A stretch of DNA of 42,836 bases from positions 193,991 through 236,826 of the forward strand of contig NZ_BBPQ01000005.1 of assembly GCF_000787855.1 (NCBI RefSeq), written 5' to 3'. The DNA comes from Streptacidiphilus anmyonensis (GTDB taxonomy: Bacteria; Actinomycetota; Actinomycetes; Streptomycetales; Streptomycetaceae). The notes under the pieces were generated by a model that saw only the letters and a program-made list of their open reading frames with translations, did no database searches and was not told where the DNA came from. Both the position numbers and the translations under genes were made by a program. Positions 1-7,357 of the stretch are shown here, piece by piece (positions within the stretch are counted from its first letter, which is position 1; each line of letters begins with the position of its first letter).

Positions 1-1
1 C

Positions 2-1150
2 GCGCCCGCCGGTGCCGCCGACGCGGCCCGCGGGCACCGGGGGCCCGACTGCGTCGCCTCCCCGGGCCCGGCCCGCGGCCAGGGCCGGGCCGTCCGCGAC
101 ATCGTGGTCAAGGACCGGCGCGAGCTGAAGCTCCGCGCGGTGGTGGCCCGGGTGACCGAGCACGGCCGCGACGTGTGGACCGGCGCGGTCGGCCCGTCGA
201 TGACGGACGTCCCGGCCCGCCCCGACATGCGCTTCCGCACCGGCTCCGTGGGCATCGCCTTCATGGGCACGATCCTGCTGCAGCTCGTCGACGAGAAGCG
301 GGTCAGCCTGGACGACCGCCTCTCGCGCTGGATGCCCGAGATCCCGCATTCGCGGGAGATCACGCTGCGGATGCTGGCCACCACCACGACCGGCTTCCGG
401 GACTACGTCACCGACCCGGGCTTCCTCGCCGAGCTGGAGGCGACGCCGTTCAAGCACTGGTCTCCCGCGGAGCTCCTCCACTACGCGAACCCGAGGGTGC
501 TGCTCTACAAGCCCGGCACCAACTTCAGCTACTCGCACGCGAACTTCCTGCTGCTGGGCGAAGCACTGGAGCGGATCACGCACACGCGTCTCGACCACCT
601 GCTGGAGCAGCGCATCTTCCGCCCCCTGGGCCTGCGCGCGACCTCGAACAGCTACACGCCGGACATCCCCACGCCGGTCCTGCACGCCTTCACGGCGGAG
701 CGCGGAACGTACGAGGAGTCGACGTTCTGGAACCCCTCCTGGACGACCGCCCCGGGCGCCGTGATCAACCAGGACATCTGCGACCTCGCCCGCTCGGCCG
801 CCGGCATCGGCTCAGGACAGACCCTCTCCCAACACGGGTACCAGACCCTGCTCGACCCGGGCACGATCGGACTGGGCACGCCGACCAAGAGGTGCCCGGC
901 GACCGTCTGCCTGCCGCAGACCGAAACGAACCACTTCGGCGTGTCCGTCCTGGTGGTGAACGGCTGGGTCATCCAGAACCCGTCCTTCTCCGGCTACGCG
1001 GCGGTGATGGCCTACCTGCCCTCCAAGGACCTGTCGATCGCGGTGTCGGTGACCGACTCGCCCGCCACCGACCTCAACGCGCAGAACCTGGGGAACAACA
1101 TCGTCAAGGACCTCTCGGAGGCGCTGGCGCCCGACCAGCCGATCACCTGA
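2..1150 (+). CDS. Beta-lactamase/penicillin-binding-like serine hydrolase fold, 5'-truncated, probably non-catalytic
   Basis: The reading frame is open to the left window edge, and the only in-frame start codon (GTG at 104) falls inside the expected N-terminal beta strands. The true start is therefore probably outside the window. Numbering from 104, family landmarks are clear: an RTGSVG segment where SxxK is expected (residues 46-50), the VSLDDRLSRWMP helix, the TLRML...TTG segment, PGTNFSYSHANFLLLGE (138-152) and a closing YAAVMAYLP strand. The catalytic residues are not kept: S48 is followed three residues on by Ile instead of Lys, the Tyr-x-Asn motif reads YSH, and no HxG or KTG triad is visible before the last strand. 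The fold assignment rests on known family patterns; loss of hydrolase activity is inferred. The gene ends 25 bases before the convergent repeat protein gene. Confidence 0.8.
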   Translation, partial: APAGAADAARGHRGPDCVASPGPARGQGRAVRDIVVKDRRELKLRAVVARVTEHGRDVWTGAVGPSMTDVPARPDMRFRTGSVGIAFMGTILLQLVDEKRVSLDDRLSRWMPEIPHSREITLRMLATTTTGFRDYVTDPGFLAELEATPFKHWSPAELLHYANPRVLLYKPGTNFSYSHANFLLLGEALERITHTRLDHLLEQRIFRPLGLRATSNSYTPDIPTPVLHAFTAERGTYEESTFWNPSWTTAPGAVINQDICDLARSAAGIGSGQTLSQHGYQTLLDPGTIGLGTPTKRCPATVCLPQTETNHFGVSVLVVNGWVIQNPSFSGYAAVMAYLPSKDLSIAVSVTDSPATDLNAQNLGNNIVKDLSEALAPDQPIT

Positions 1151-1175
1151 GCCGTCACCTCCCCGTCGAGGGAGA

Positions 1176-2732
1176 TCACGCGTGCCGGGTCAGCAGCGAG
1201 CGCATGACCTCGACCGGCAGCGAGGGGTTCGCCCCGGCCGCACACGCGACGCCCCACCTGTCGTCGTCGACCAGCCCGGCGATGACGCCCGGTGGGAGCT
1301 CCGGGCGGCCCGCGGCGGCGGAGGGGTCCGCGTGGCGGCCGGCGCGCCGCTGCGAGAGACAGGCGAGGAGGACCGGGACCGTCGCGTTCGGGTGCTCGGC
1401 GACCGTACGCAGCACGCTGTAGGCGGCGGCGTGACGAAGCACCAACTGCTCCAGCAGAGCGGGCGTGGCGTTCGGGTTCGCGGCGACGCGGTCGGCCACG
1501 CGCGGTCCGTGACGGTCGACCATGGCCCGGAGTCGGGCCTCCGAGAGGCCCGGATGCGGGGCGATCGCCGCGAGGACCCCGGCGTCCGGGTCCGCGGCGA
1601 GCGCGTCGCGGATCGGCTCGGGCAGGTCGTGGCGTACCGCCACGAGCCTTCGCAGGGCCGGATGGGTCGCCGTGGCGAGCTCGGCGACCTCGGTCGCGGT
1701 CGCTGTGACGACGCACGGGAGCGGCACGAAGCCGAGCCTCATCGAGCGGGCGATACGCGTCAGGACGTCCAGGGACAGCCCGGGGCGGTGCGCGAGCGAC
1801 CGCTGGACGTCGGGGCCCTCGTCCTCGGCGAGGCGCTCGATCGCTGCCGCGTCGATCGACGGGTTTCCGGCCAGGACCGCACGGACCCGCCGCACCGGAT
1901 CCTCGGCCAACCGCGCGTAGACGTCGGCCGGCAGGCCCTCCCGGGCGGCCACGAGTTCGCGCAGCTTCGCGGACGGGTGGACGGCGAGGGCAGCGACGGC
2001 GTCCACGGGTGTCGCCGGGTTGCCCAGCGCCCGGCATCGCATGGCGTGCACGGTCGACTCGTGGGCGCCGTCGCAGGCCTCGCCGGGCAGCAGCCTGCGC
2101 TCACCGCGCGGGCGCTCCGGCGCACGGCCCGGGGGAACGGGTTCCTGATCGCAGACCAGGCAGGCCCTCGCGGGCGGCAGCCCTCCGACCGTCCCTTCGC
2201 TCCCTTCGCCCGCGAGCAGGGCCCGCAGCGACCTGGGCGGGGTCTGCTCGTTGGCAGCCACCCAGCTCCTGACCTCCGCATGCGGGTGCCGCGCGAGTTC
2301 GGCCGCGAGAAGGCCCGGAGCATGGCGGGCGAGGGTGGAGACGACCCGGACGTCAGGGTCGTCCGCGAGTCTGCGGAGCACCTCCGGCGGGAGCCCGGGG
2401 CAGCCTGCCAGCTTCTCCCGATACTCCGCCGCCGGATCGTCGGCGAAGCGCCGCACCCATCGCTGGAGTCCCACCCCCTCCTCGAGCAGGGCGAGCGCGG
2501 CGAGAGGCTGCACATCCGGGTCGACGTCCTCGGCCCTGAGCGCGGCGTCGTGGACGAGTTGGACGGCGACGGACTCGAAGCGGGCCGCCAGTGCGCGGAC
2601 CTGCCCGGTCGTCAGATCGGGACGCCGCGCCAACTGGCTCGCGAGCTCCTCGTCCGCCATCGGGACGAGCCGGTCGAGCAGGTCGGCTGGGAGGGAGGGA
2701 TTCGCGGCGAGGCCGAGCAGCGCGGGGTTCAC
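1176..2732 (-). CDS. Variant leucine-rich repeat (LRV/HEAT-like) protein with a four-cysteine insertion
   Basis: About 518 residues made almost wholly of degenerate helical repeats of roughly 20-24 residues (for example LAANPSLPADLLDRLV, LARRPDLTTGQVRALA, LAGCPGLPPEVLRRLA, RVAANPNATPALLEQLV). This pattern is typical of LRV repeat proteins, which are thought to be binding scaffolds. The repeats are interrupted at about residues 188-236 by a segment with C191-x2-C194, C220 and C233, which could hold zinc or an iron-sulfur cluster; the founding LRV protein of Azotobacter also carries a cysteine cluster. The start is uncertain. GTG at 2732 keeps the first repeat whole but lacks a good ribosome-binding site; a GGAGGAGGG stretch lies about 30 bases upstream. 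No signal peptide or membrane segment is seen. Partner unknown. Confidence 0.75.
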   Translation of the reverse strand: MNPALLGLAANPSLPADLLDRLVPMADEELASQLARRPDLTTGQVRALAARFESVAVQLVHDAALRAEDVDPDVQPLAALALLEEGVGLQRWVRRFADDPAAEYREKLAGCPGLPPEVLRRLADDPDVRVVSTLARHAPGLLAAELARHPHAEVRSWVAANEQTPPRSLRALLAGEGSEGTVGGLPPARACLVCDQEPVPPGRAPERPRGERRLLPGEACDGAHESTVHAMRCRALGNPATPVDAVAALAVHPSAKLRELVAAREGLPADVYARLAEDPVRRVRAVLAGNPSIDAAAIERLAEDEGPDVQRSLAHRPGLSLDVLTRIARSMRLGFVPLPCVVTATATEVAELATATHPALRRLVAVRHDLPEPIRDALAADPDAGVLAAIAPHPGLSEARLRAMVDRHGPRVADRVAANPNATPALLEQLVLRHAAAYSVLRTVAEHPNATVPVLLACLSQRRAGRHADPSAAAGRPELPPGVIAGLVDDDRWGVACAAGANPSLPVEVMRSLLTRHA

Positions 2733-2980
2733 GGCACGCCATGCTGGCGCAACGGCCCCGTTCCCTCCTCCGGATTTCCGGTGCGGCTCGCGTATGCCGC
2801 TCGCGGGCCGCGGCGGCAGGGCGGGCCGCGGACGGCGCGACGCTCGCGCCGAAGCGGGTTCTGGGGTGGTCCGCCGACAACCGGAGCGCCTGGGCCGGGC
2901 TGCCCCGCGCCCCGCGCCCGCCCGGCCCGGTCCGGTCCGGTCCCCACACCCTGCCCGTCGAGCCCAGCCCCGAGCGCCCG

Positions 2981-3472
2981 TCAGTCGAGGCCGGACAGTA
3001 CGTCGTCCAGTTGCTCGTAGCCCTCGATCACGCCGCGGTCCATGCCGCTGGACAGGATCATGTCGCGGTTCATGAGCGAGGCGACGAGAGACAGGACGGT
3101 GACGCGGGTGCGCCCGCCGCCGATGTCCTCGAAGGTCGCGGTGTCCAGGGCGACGCCGTCCGGGTAGCCCTCGTACGTGAAGGTCTGCACCAGGCGACTC
3201 TCGGGGCGCACCTCGTGGAAGGAACCGTAGAAGGCGGCGACCTCCTCGCCGTCGCGCAGCTGGCGGTAGCGGTAGTGGCCGCCGGTGCGCAGCTCCCAGG
3301 TGTCGAACTCGGTGGTGAGGTCCTTCGGTCCGAGCCAACGGCCGACCAGCTCCGGGTCGATCCAGGCGCGGAAGACCTTGCTGACGGGCGCGTCGAACTC
3401 GCGGGTGATGCGGATGGTGGGCAGCTGCGGGTCGGCCTCGATGGCGGTCTCGTGGACCGGTCGCGTGGTCAT
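2981..3472 (-). CDS. SRPBCC/AHSA1 (START-like) domain protein
   Basis: The 163-residue product matches the Aha1-like SRPBCC family: TIRITREFDAPVSKVFRAWIDPELVGRWLGP at the N-terminus, a central YRYRQLRDGEE/YGSFHEV sheet region, and an amphipathic C-terminal helix after MNRDMILSSGMDRGVIEGYEQLDDVL. Members bind small hydrophobic ligands; the ligand here is unknown. The ATG at 3472 overlaps the ArsR stop codon as ATGA, so the two genes are almost surely translationally coupled and share the ArsR promoter. ArsR plus SRPBCC pairs are common in actinobacteria. The Met-Thr-Thr start is preferred because the longer frame would run through the ArsR coding sequence. Confidence 0.9.
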   Translation of the reverse strand: MTTRPVHETAIEADPQLPTIRITREFDAPVSKVFRAWIDPELVGRWLGPKDLTTEFDTWELRTGGHYRYRQLRDGEEVAAFYGSFHEVRPESRLVQTFTYEGYPDGVALDTATFEDIGGGRTRVTVLSLVASLMNRDMILSSGMDRGVIEGYEQLDDVLSGLD

Positions 3473-3852
3473 GGTGATGCCACTCCTTCGTCCTGCTCGT
3501 GCTGCTGGTCCTCGTGGTTTTCCTGTACGTCGTCGTCCATGGCCGCCAGCACGGCGTCCAGGCGGCGGAACCGCTCCTCGGCGTTGCGCCGGTAGCGGTC
3601 GACCCAGGCGGTCATCTCGTCGAGCACGGCCGTCTCCAGATGGCACGGGCGGCGCTGCGCGTCGCGCGTCCGGCTGATCAGCCCGGCCTCCTCCAGCACC
3701 TTGAGGTGCTTGGAGACCGCCTGGAGCGACATCGCGAACGGCTCGGCCAACTGGCCGGGCGTGGCGTCGCCGAGCGACAGCCGGGCCACTATGTCCCGCC
3801 TGGTCGGATCGGCGAGCGCGGTGAACGCCCGGGAGAGTTGGTCGTCGGCCAC
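3469..3852 (-). CDS. ArsR-family winged-helix repressor
   Basis: A 127-residue protein with the standard ArsR fold: LSRAFTALADPTRRDIVARL (helices 1-2), TPGQLAEPFAMSLQAVSKHLKVLEEAGLIS (helix-turn-helix, about residues 31-60) and a short basic wing RTRDAQRRPCHLE. The tail is rich in Asp, Glu, His and Gln and looks disordered. No paired cysteine metal site is seen (only C70), so it belongs to the non-metal ArsR group usually paired with SRPBCC proteins. The start is GTG at 3852 with GGAGAAAGG just upstream. Two near-identical palindromes in its own promoter argue for autoregulation. It is the first gene of a two-gene operon. Confidence 0.92.
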   Translation of the reverse strand: MADDQLSRAFTALADPTRRDIVARLSLGDATPGQLAEPFAMSLQAVSKHLKVLEEAGLISRTRDAQRRPCHLETAVLDEMTAWVDRYRRNAEERFRRLDAVLAAMDDDVQENHEDQQHEQDEGVASP

Positions 3853-3877
3853 CGTGATCCTTTCTCCGGTCGCTTTC

Positions 3878-3893
3878 TCAACCGATTGGTTGA
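3878..3893. promoter_or_regulatory. Palindromic operator 1 (TCAACC-N4-GGTTGA)
   Basis: A perfect 6-bp-arm inverted repeat TCAACCGATTGGTTGA. It covers the predicted transcription start of the ArsR gene and lies 25 bp from its GTG. The size and symmetry fit a winged-helix dimer site. Confidence 0.75.
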
Positions 3894-3898
3894 CAACA

Positions 3899-3926
3899 AC
3901 GCTACGCCGGTTCCGGGCTTTGTCAA
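3899..3926 (-). promoter_or_regulatory. Promoter of the arsR-SRPBCC operon
   Basis: On the minus strand, TTGACA (3926-3921) is followed after 16 bases by TAGCGT (3904-3899), a good match to the actinomycete vegetative consensus. The predicted transcription start, near 3892, lies inside the proximal operator, and the -35 lies inside the distal operator. Confidence 0.7.
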
Positions 3927-3938
3927 CCGATGGGTTGA
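3923..3938. promoter_or_regulatory. Palindromic operator 2 (TCAACC-N4-GGTTGA)
   Basis: TCAACCGATGGGTTGA differs from operator 1 at one central base only. It overlaps the -35 hexamer. The centre-to-centre distance to operator 1 is 45 bp, so two dimers would flank the polymerase site on both sides. Confidence 0.75.
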
Positions 3939-3947
3939 AGAAGTCGC

Positions 3948-4481
3948 TCAGGCGGTGCCGCGGCGCTGCTGCTGCGCCGGCGCGGTCTCCTCCGCCAAGC
4001 CGGCCCAGGGCGGCGCGCCCACGCCGTCGGGCCCGGCCTCCGACTCGGGGCCGACGTTGGCCGCGAGGCGTTTCAGCAGGTCGGCGAGGAGAGCCCGCTC
4101 CACCTCGGTCAGGCCGTCGTTGAGCTGTTCGTCGAACGCCATGGCCGCCTCGCGCATGCGCAGGAAGGCGGCCTCGCCCTCCTCGGTGAGGGTGACCACG
4201 TGGATGCGGCGGTTGTCGGGGTCGCGCTGACGCGAGATCAGGCCGCGCTTGTCGAGCGCGTTCAGATGGTGGGTGAGCGTGGCCTCGCGCAGACCGACCG
4301 CCTGGGCCAGCTCGCGCTGGGTGCCCGGACGCCGGATCTTCAGGTTGAGCAGGATCAGCCAGACCGGCAGCGAGCCGCCGGCCCGCTCCAGGGCGTCGTC
4401 GAACGCCCGGCTCACCACGCGGGCGGCCTGGCCCAGCTGGAGGCCGGTGGGCGGGCGCATCGGAGGCTGCGGCGTCTGCAT
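3948..4481 (-). CDS. MarR-family transcriptional regulator
   Basis: The 177-residue product shows a MarR winged helix: WLILLNLKIRRPGTQRELAQAVGLREATLTHHLNALDKRGLISRQRDPDNRRIHVVTLTEEGEAAF (about residues 41-106), including the recognition helix EATLTHHLNALDKRG and the wing DPDNRRIHVV. Helices at both ends would form the dimer interface; the last 30 residues are Pro/Ala/Gln-rich and probably disordered. It is divergent from the NTF2-like/SDR pair, with about 104 bp between start codons containing two nested inverted repeats. This suggests it represses that pair and perhaps itself. The ligand is unknown. Confidence 0.9.
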   Translation of the reverse strand: MQTPQPPMRPPTGLQLGQAARVVSRAFDDALERAGGSLPVWLILLNLKIRRPGTQRELAQAVGLREATLTHHLNALDKRGLISRQRDPDNRRIHVVTLTEEGEAAFLRMREAAMAFDEQLNDGLTEVERALLADLLKRLAANVGPESEAGPDGVGAPPWAGLAEETAPAQQQRRGTA

Positions 4482-4501
4482 ACCGGGAGGGTACCAGGAT
4501 C

Positions 4502-4545
4502 CGTAGACGCCTAACCCTTTGACATCGAAGCTTTCGAGGTCTACG
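4502..4545. promoter_or_regulatory. Nested inverted repeats, likely MarR operator region
   Basis: Two dyads overlap: an inner TCGAA-GCT-TTCGA (4525-4537) lying in the promoter spacer, and an outer CGTAGAC (4502-4508) / GTCTACG (4539-4545) pair. Either could be the site of the divergent MarR regulator; the inner one has the usual MarR site size. Confidence 0.55.
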
Positions 4546-4547
4546 TT
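4519..4547 (+). promoter_or_regulatory. Promoter for the NTF2-like/SDR pair
   Basis: TTGACA at 4519-4524, a 17-base spacer, then TACGTT at 4542-4547. The predicted start is about 30 bases ahead of the ATG at 4586. The spacer holds an inverted repeat that would block polymerase if bound. Confidence 0.65.
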
Positions 4548-4585
4548 TTCGGGTGAGGGAACTTCGAGAGAACGGGAGACCGATC

Positions 4586-5014
4586 ATGAGCAGCACGCTC
4601 TCCGGCGCCGGGACCGCCACCGTCACCGACTGGCTCACCGCCTGGGCGGCAGCCGAGCGCGAGGGCGACGCCGACGCGCTGGACGCCCTGTTGCACGAGG
4701 ACTTCCGTGGAGTCGGCCCCTTCGGCTTCGTGCTCGACCGCGAGCAGTGGCTGCGGCGCTTCGCCGACGGCCTGCACTACTCGGCGTTCGCCTTCGCGCC
4801 GGATCTGGAGGTGCGCGAGGTCGCCGGCACGGCGCTCGTCATCGGCACCCAGGAGCAGGCCGGGACGTACCAGGGCAGGCCGACGGACGGCGCGTTCCGT
4901 GCCACGCTCGTCCTGACCGGCGGGCCGGCCTGGCGGCTCGCGGGCATACATCTGAGCCTCCGCACGCCGCCGACCCCTGCGCCTGCGCCTGCATCTGCGC
5001 CGCCTGCGGCCTGA
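4586..5014 (+). CDS. NTF2-like/SnoaL-type small protein
   Basis: A 142-residue protein with the cone-shaped NTF2-like pattern: an N-terminal helix VTDWLTAWAAAEREGDADALDALLHEDFRGVGPFGFVLDREQWLRRF, followed by strands EVREVAGTALVIGTQEQAGTYQG, FRATLVLTGG and WRLAGIHLSLR. Such proteins act as small-molecule binding domains, isomerases or cyclases, so the function stays open. The C-terminal TPPTPAPAPASAPPAA tail is low-complexity. ATG at 4586 is chosen because GGGAG lies 6-10 bases upstream and a palindromic promoter lies 40 bases upstream. An upstream in-frame GTG at 4553 would sit next to the -10 box. It is followed after 45 bases by the SDR. Confidence 0.8.
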   Translation: MSSTLSGAGTATVTDWLTAWAAAEREGDADALDALLHEDFRGVGPFGFVLDREQWLRRFADGLHYSAFAFAPDLEVREVAGTALVIGTQEQAGTYQGRPTDGAFRATLVLTGGPAWRLAGIHLSLRTPPTPAPAPASAPPAA

Positions 5015-5059
5015 CACTCCCCCGGATCCCACTCGTCGTCAGGAGAAAGGCAGGGAGCC

Positions 5060-5818
5060 ATGAACGCCCTTCAGAACCGGGTCGCGCTGGTCACCGGCAG
5101 CTCGCGCGGCATCGGCGCAGCCATCGCCGAGCTCTTCGCGGCCGAGGGCGCGCGGGTCGTCGTCCACGGGCGGGACGTCGACGCGCTCGAGTCCGTCCGC
5201 GCGAAGATCGCCGCGACGGGCGCGGAGGTGTTGGCCGTGCCCGCCGATCTGACCAGCTTCGAGCAGATCGAGGCCCTGCGGGGCCGGGTGGAGGCCCAGT
5301 TCGGCCCGGTCGACGTCCTGATCGCGAACGCCGGCGGCAACCCGGTGCGCCCCGGGCCAGTCGAGGAGATCAGCGAGGACGGCTGGCGTGCCGCCGTCGA
5401 CGCCAACCTGACCAGCACCTTCCTGACGGTGAAGAGCTTCCTGCCGGGCATGAAGGAGCGCGGGCACGGCAGCATCGTCACCCTCTCCTCCGCCGCGGCG
5501 CGGCGTCCCACGCCCCACACGCCCGCTGCCTACGCGGCGGCCAAGGCCGGCGTCGAGCTGCTCACCAAGGAGCTCGCCCTCCAAGCCGGCCCGCACGGCG
5601 TCCGGGTCAACTGCATCGCCCCCGAGACCATCCTGACGGAGCGCAACCAGCGCCAGATCCCGGAGGAGATACAGCGCACGATGGTCGAGGCCCATCCGGT
5701 CCGCCGCCTCGGCACACCGGAGGACGTCGCCCGAGCCGCGCTCTTCCTCGCGGCGGATTCGGCCGCCTGGATCAGCGGCGTCGTGCTGGACGTGGCCGGG
5801 GGCTCGGTCCTGGCCTGA
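5060..5818 (+). CDS. Short-chain dehydrogenase/reductase (classical SDR)
   Basis: A 252-residue classical SDR. It has the nucleotide-binding TGSSRGIG (residues 12-19), HGRD after strand 2 (36-39; the Arg favours NADPH), NAG (90-92), catalytic Ser143/144, and Y158-x3-K162. The C-terminal IAPETILTERNQRQIPEE...GTPEDVARAALFLAAD...ISGVVLDVAGG is typical of 3-oxoacyl-ACP-reductase-like members. The substrate cannot be told. AGGAGAAAGGCAGGGAGCC precedes the ATG. It is probably co-transcribed with the NTF2-like protein and controlled by the divergent MarR; such a set often handles a xenobiotic or a quinone, but that is inference. It ends 7 bases from the convergent GNAT gene. Confidence 0.92.
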   Translation: MNALQNRVALVTGSSRGIGAAIAELFAAEGARVVVHGRDVDALESVRAKIAATGAEVLAVPADLTSFEQIEALRGRVEAQFGPVDVLIANAGGNPVRPGPVEEISEDGWRAAVDANLTSTFLTVKSFLPGMKERGHGSIVTLSSAAARRPTPHTPAAYAAAKAGVELLTKELALQAGPHGVRVNCIAPETILTERNQRQIPEEIQRTMVEAHPVRRLGTPEDVARAALFLAADSAAWISGVVLDVAGGSVLA

Positions 5819-5825
5819 AGCAGGC

Positions 5826-6377
5826 TCACCCGCCCCGGCGAGCGGCGTACTCCTCGCGCGTGATCGCGTCGACGAGCACCCGCGTGCCGCGTACCGGGAC
5901 GACGGCCTCCTCGGCGAACCGCAGGCCGAGCTTCTCCATGACCCGCCTGGACCGGTCGTTGTCCGGGTGACGGATGCTCACGATCCGGTCCAGCCCCGCC
6001 TCGTCGAAGGCGAACGCCAGCAGCGGCGCGGCGGCCTCCGTGGCGTATCCGCGTCCCCAGAATGCGCGCCGGAACCGCCAACCGATCTCCACGACCGGGA
6101 GGAGCTGCGGCAGGAACCTCGGCTCGGCCAGGGTGACCCACCCGGCGTACTCCCCGCCGTCCCGCGTGAGCACCGACAGCATGCCGAACCCGTTGTCGGC
6201 CCACCCCTGCCGTGCCCGCGCCACGATCCCCGCCGTGGACTCCGGGTCCGACGGGCCGGGGGAACCGTCGCCGATGTACCGCATGACCTCCGGGTCGGTG
6301 TTCATCTCCAGCAACGGCGCGATGTCCTCCTCGGACGGAGGACGGAGCAGGAGCCGGTCGGTCGTCAGCGTGATCAT
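5826..6377 (-). CDS. GNAT N-acetyltransferase (RimJ/RimL type)
   Basis: 183 residues. Starts MITLTTDRLLLRPPSEEDIAPLLEMNTDPEVMRYIGDG, the hallmark of RimJ/RimL-like GNATs. The acetyl-CoA pyrophosphate loop FRRAFWGRGYATEAAAPLLAFAF sits near residues 103-125, and RHPDNDRSRRVMEKLGLRF gives the C-terminal motif. Family members acetylate protein N-termini, amino sugars or antibiotics; the substrate here is not predictable. The start at 6377 was chosen because the family begins right before the TDRLLLR strand. A strong terminator separates it from the glycosyltransferase operon upstream. Confidence 0.9.
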   Translation of the reverse strand: MITLTTDRLLLRPPSEEDIAPLLEMNTDPEVMRYIGDGSPGPSDPESTAGIVARARQGWADNGFGMLSVLTRDGGEYAGWVTLAEPRFLPQLLPVVEIGWRFRRAFWGRGYATEAAAPLLAFAFDEAGLDRIVSIRHPDNDRSRRVMEKLGLRFAEEAVVPVRGTRVLVDAITREEYAARRGG

Positions 6378-6405
6378 GACGCCACTGTGCCAGGGGGACG
6401 ACGAA

Positions 6406-6436
6406 CCCCCGGACTCCTTTTCGAGGAGCCCGGGGG
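6406..6436 (-). terminator. Hairpin terminator after the CDP-alcohol operon
   Basis: CCCCCGG-a-CTCCT, a 5-base loop, then AGGAG-c-CCGGGGG: 12 base pairs with one mismatch, 24 bases past the glycosyltransferase stop codon. There is no U-tract, as is common in Streptomyces. Confidence 0.75.
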
Positions 6437-6460
6437 CGGCAGCTCTGCGACGCACTCCGC

Positions 6461-7357
6461 TCAGATGACCGGCGGGCGGCCCAGCTTCGTCATGCGCCAC
6501 ACCGTCGACCAGCGGATCGGCCGACGCGGACCGGCGGGCTGGCGCCAGCCCGCGGCGAAGCCGCCGAGCCAGGCGCGAAGGGCCTCGCCGGAGGGGCGGC
6601 GTGCCAGCGTCAGCAGCAGCCAGACGCCGAGGTAGACCGGGACCAGGACCGCGGGAAGGTTGCGTCGGGCGAGCCAGACGCGGTTGCGCGCGATGTTGTG
6701 GTTGTACGTCGCATGCCGCGAGGGCAGCGTGCGCGGGTGACGGAGCACCACGTCCGAGCGGTACTCGATCTCCCAGCCCGCGTCCAGCGCGCGCCAGGCG
6801 AGATCGGTCTCCTCGTGGCCGTAGAAGAACTCGCCCGGGAGCTGTCCGGCCGTGGCGAAGACCCGCGAGCGCACCGCGCTCGCACCGCCGAGGAAGGTCG
6901 TCACGCGCGAGGAGCGCATCGGGTCGGCGGCCCGCAGGCGCGGCACGTGGCGGCGCTGCGACAGGCCCTCCTCGTCGACGATGCGGAAGGAGACGATGCC
7001 GAGCTTCGGATCGGCGGCGAACGCCTCCCGCAGCTTCTCGGCGGTGTCCTCCAGGGGCAGCAGGCCGTCGTCGTCGAGGAACAGCACGACGTCGACCTCG
7101 CGGCCGTCCGGCCCGAACGCCTCGATGCCGACGTTGCGGCCGCCGGGGATGCCGAGGTTCTCCGGCACCGCGACACCGCGCACGCCCGCGGGGAGTTCGG
7201 GCAGCGGCGCGCCGTTGGCGACGACGGCGACCTCGACCACGGGACCGCGCTGGGCGGCCACGGAGTCGAGCAGCGCCTTCAGCTCCACGGGGCGGGTGCC
7301 CTGGGTGATGACGACCGCGCCGAGCTTCAGGTCCTTGGGTTCTGTCATGTCACTCAC
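6461..7357 (-). CDS. Family 2 glycosyltransferase, membrane-associated
   Basis: A 298-residue GT-A fold inverting glycosyltransferase. It has the N-terminal KLGAVVITQGTRPVELKALLDSV strand-helix, ENLGIPGGRNVGIEAF (66-81), the metal-binding DDD (95-97) in VVLFLDDDGLLP, and the acceptor-base motif HEETDLAWR (181-189), as in GT2 enzymes related to rhamnosyltransferases. A hydrophobic stretch near residues 237-253 may anchor it to the membrane. The GTG at 7357 overlaps the stop of the preceding gene as GTGA; an ATG at 7348 is the alternative. As the last gene of the operon it may glycosylate the headgroup or lipid made by the genes before it; the acceptor is not known. Confidence 0.88.
   Translation of the reverse strand: MSDMTEPKDLKLGAVVITQGTRPVELKALLDSVAAQRGPVVEVAVVANGAPLPELPAGVRGVAVPENLGIPGGRNVGIEAFGPDGREVDVVLFLDDDGLLPLEDTAEKLREAFAADPKLGIVSFRIVDEEGLSQRRHVPRLRAADPMRSSRVTTFLGGASAVRSRVFATAGQLPGEFFYGHEETDLAWRALDAGWEIEYRSDVVLRHPRTLPSRHATYNHNIARNRVWLARRNLPAVLVPVYLGVWLLLTLARRPSGEALRAWLGGFAAGWRQPAGPRRPIRWSTVWRMTKLGRPPVI

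Noticed and set aside
2740-2742. ATG as start of the LRV repeat protein
   Set aside because: It is out of frame with the repeat-coding frame; the in-frame GTG at 2732 was used instead.
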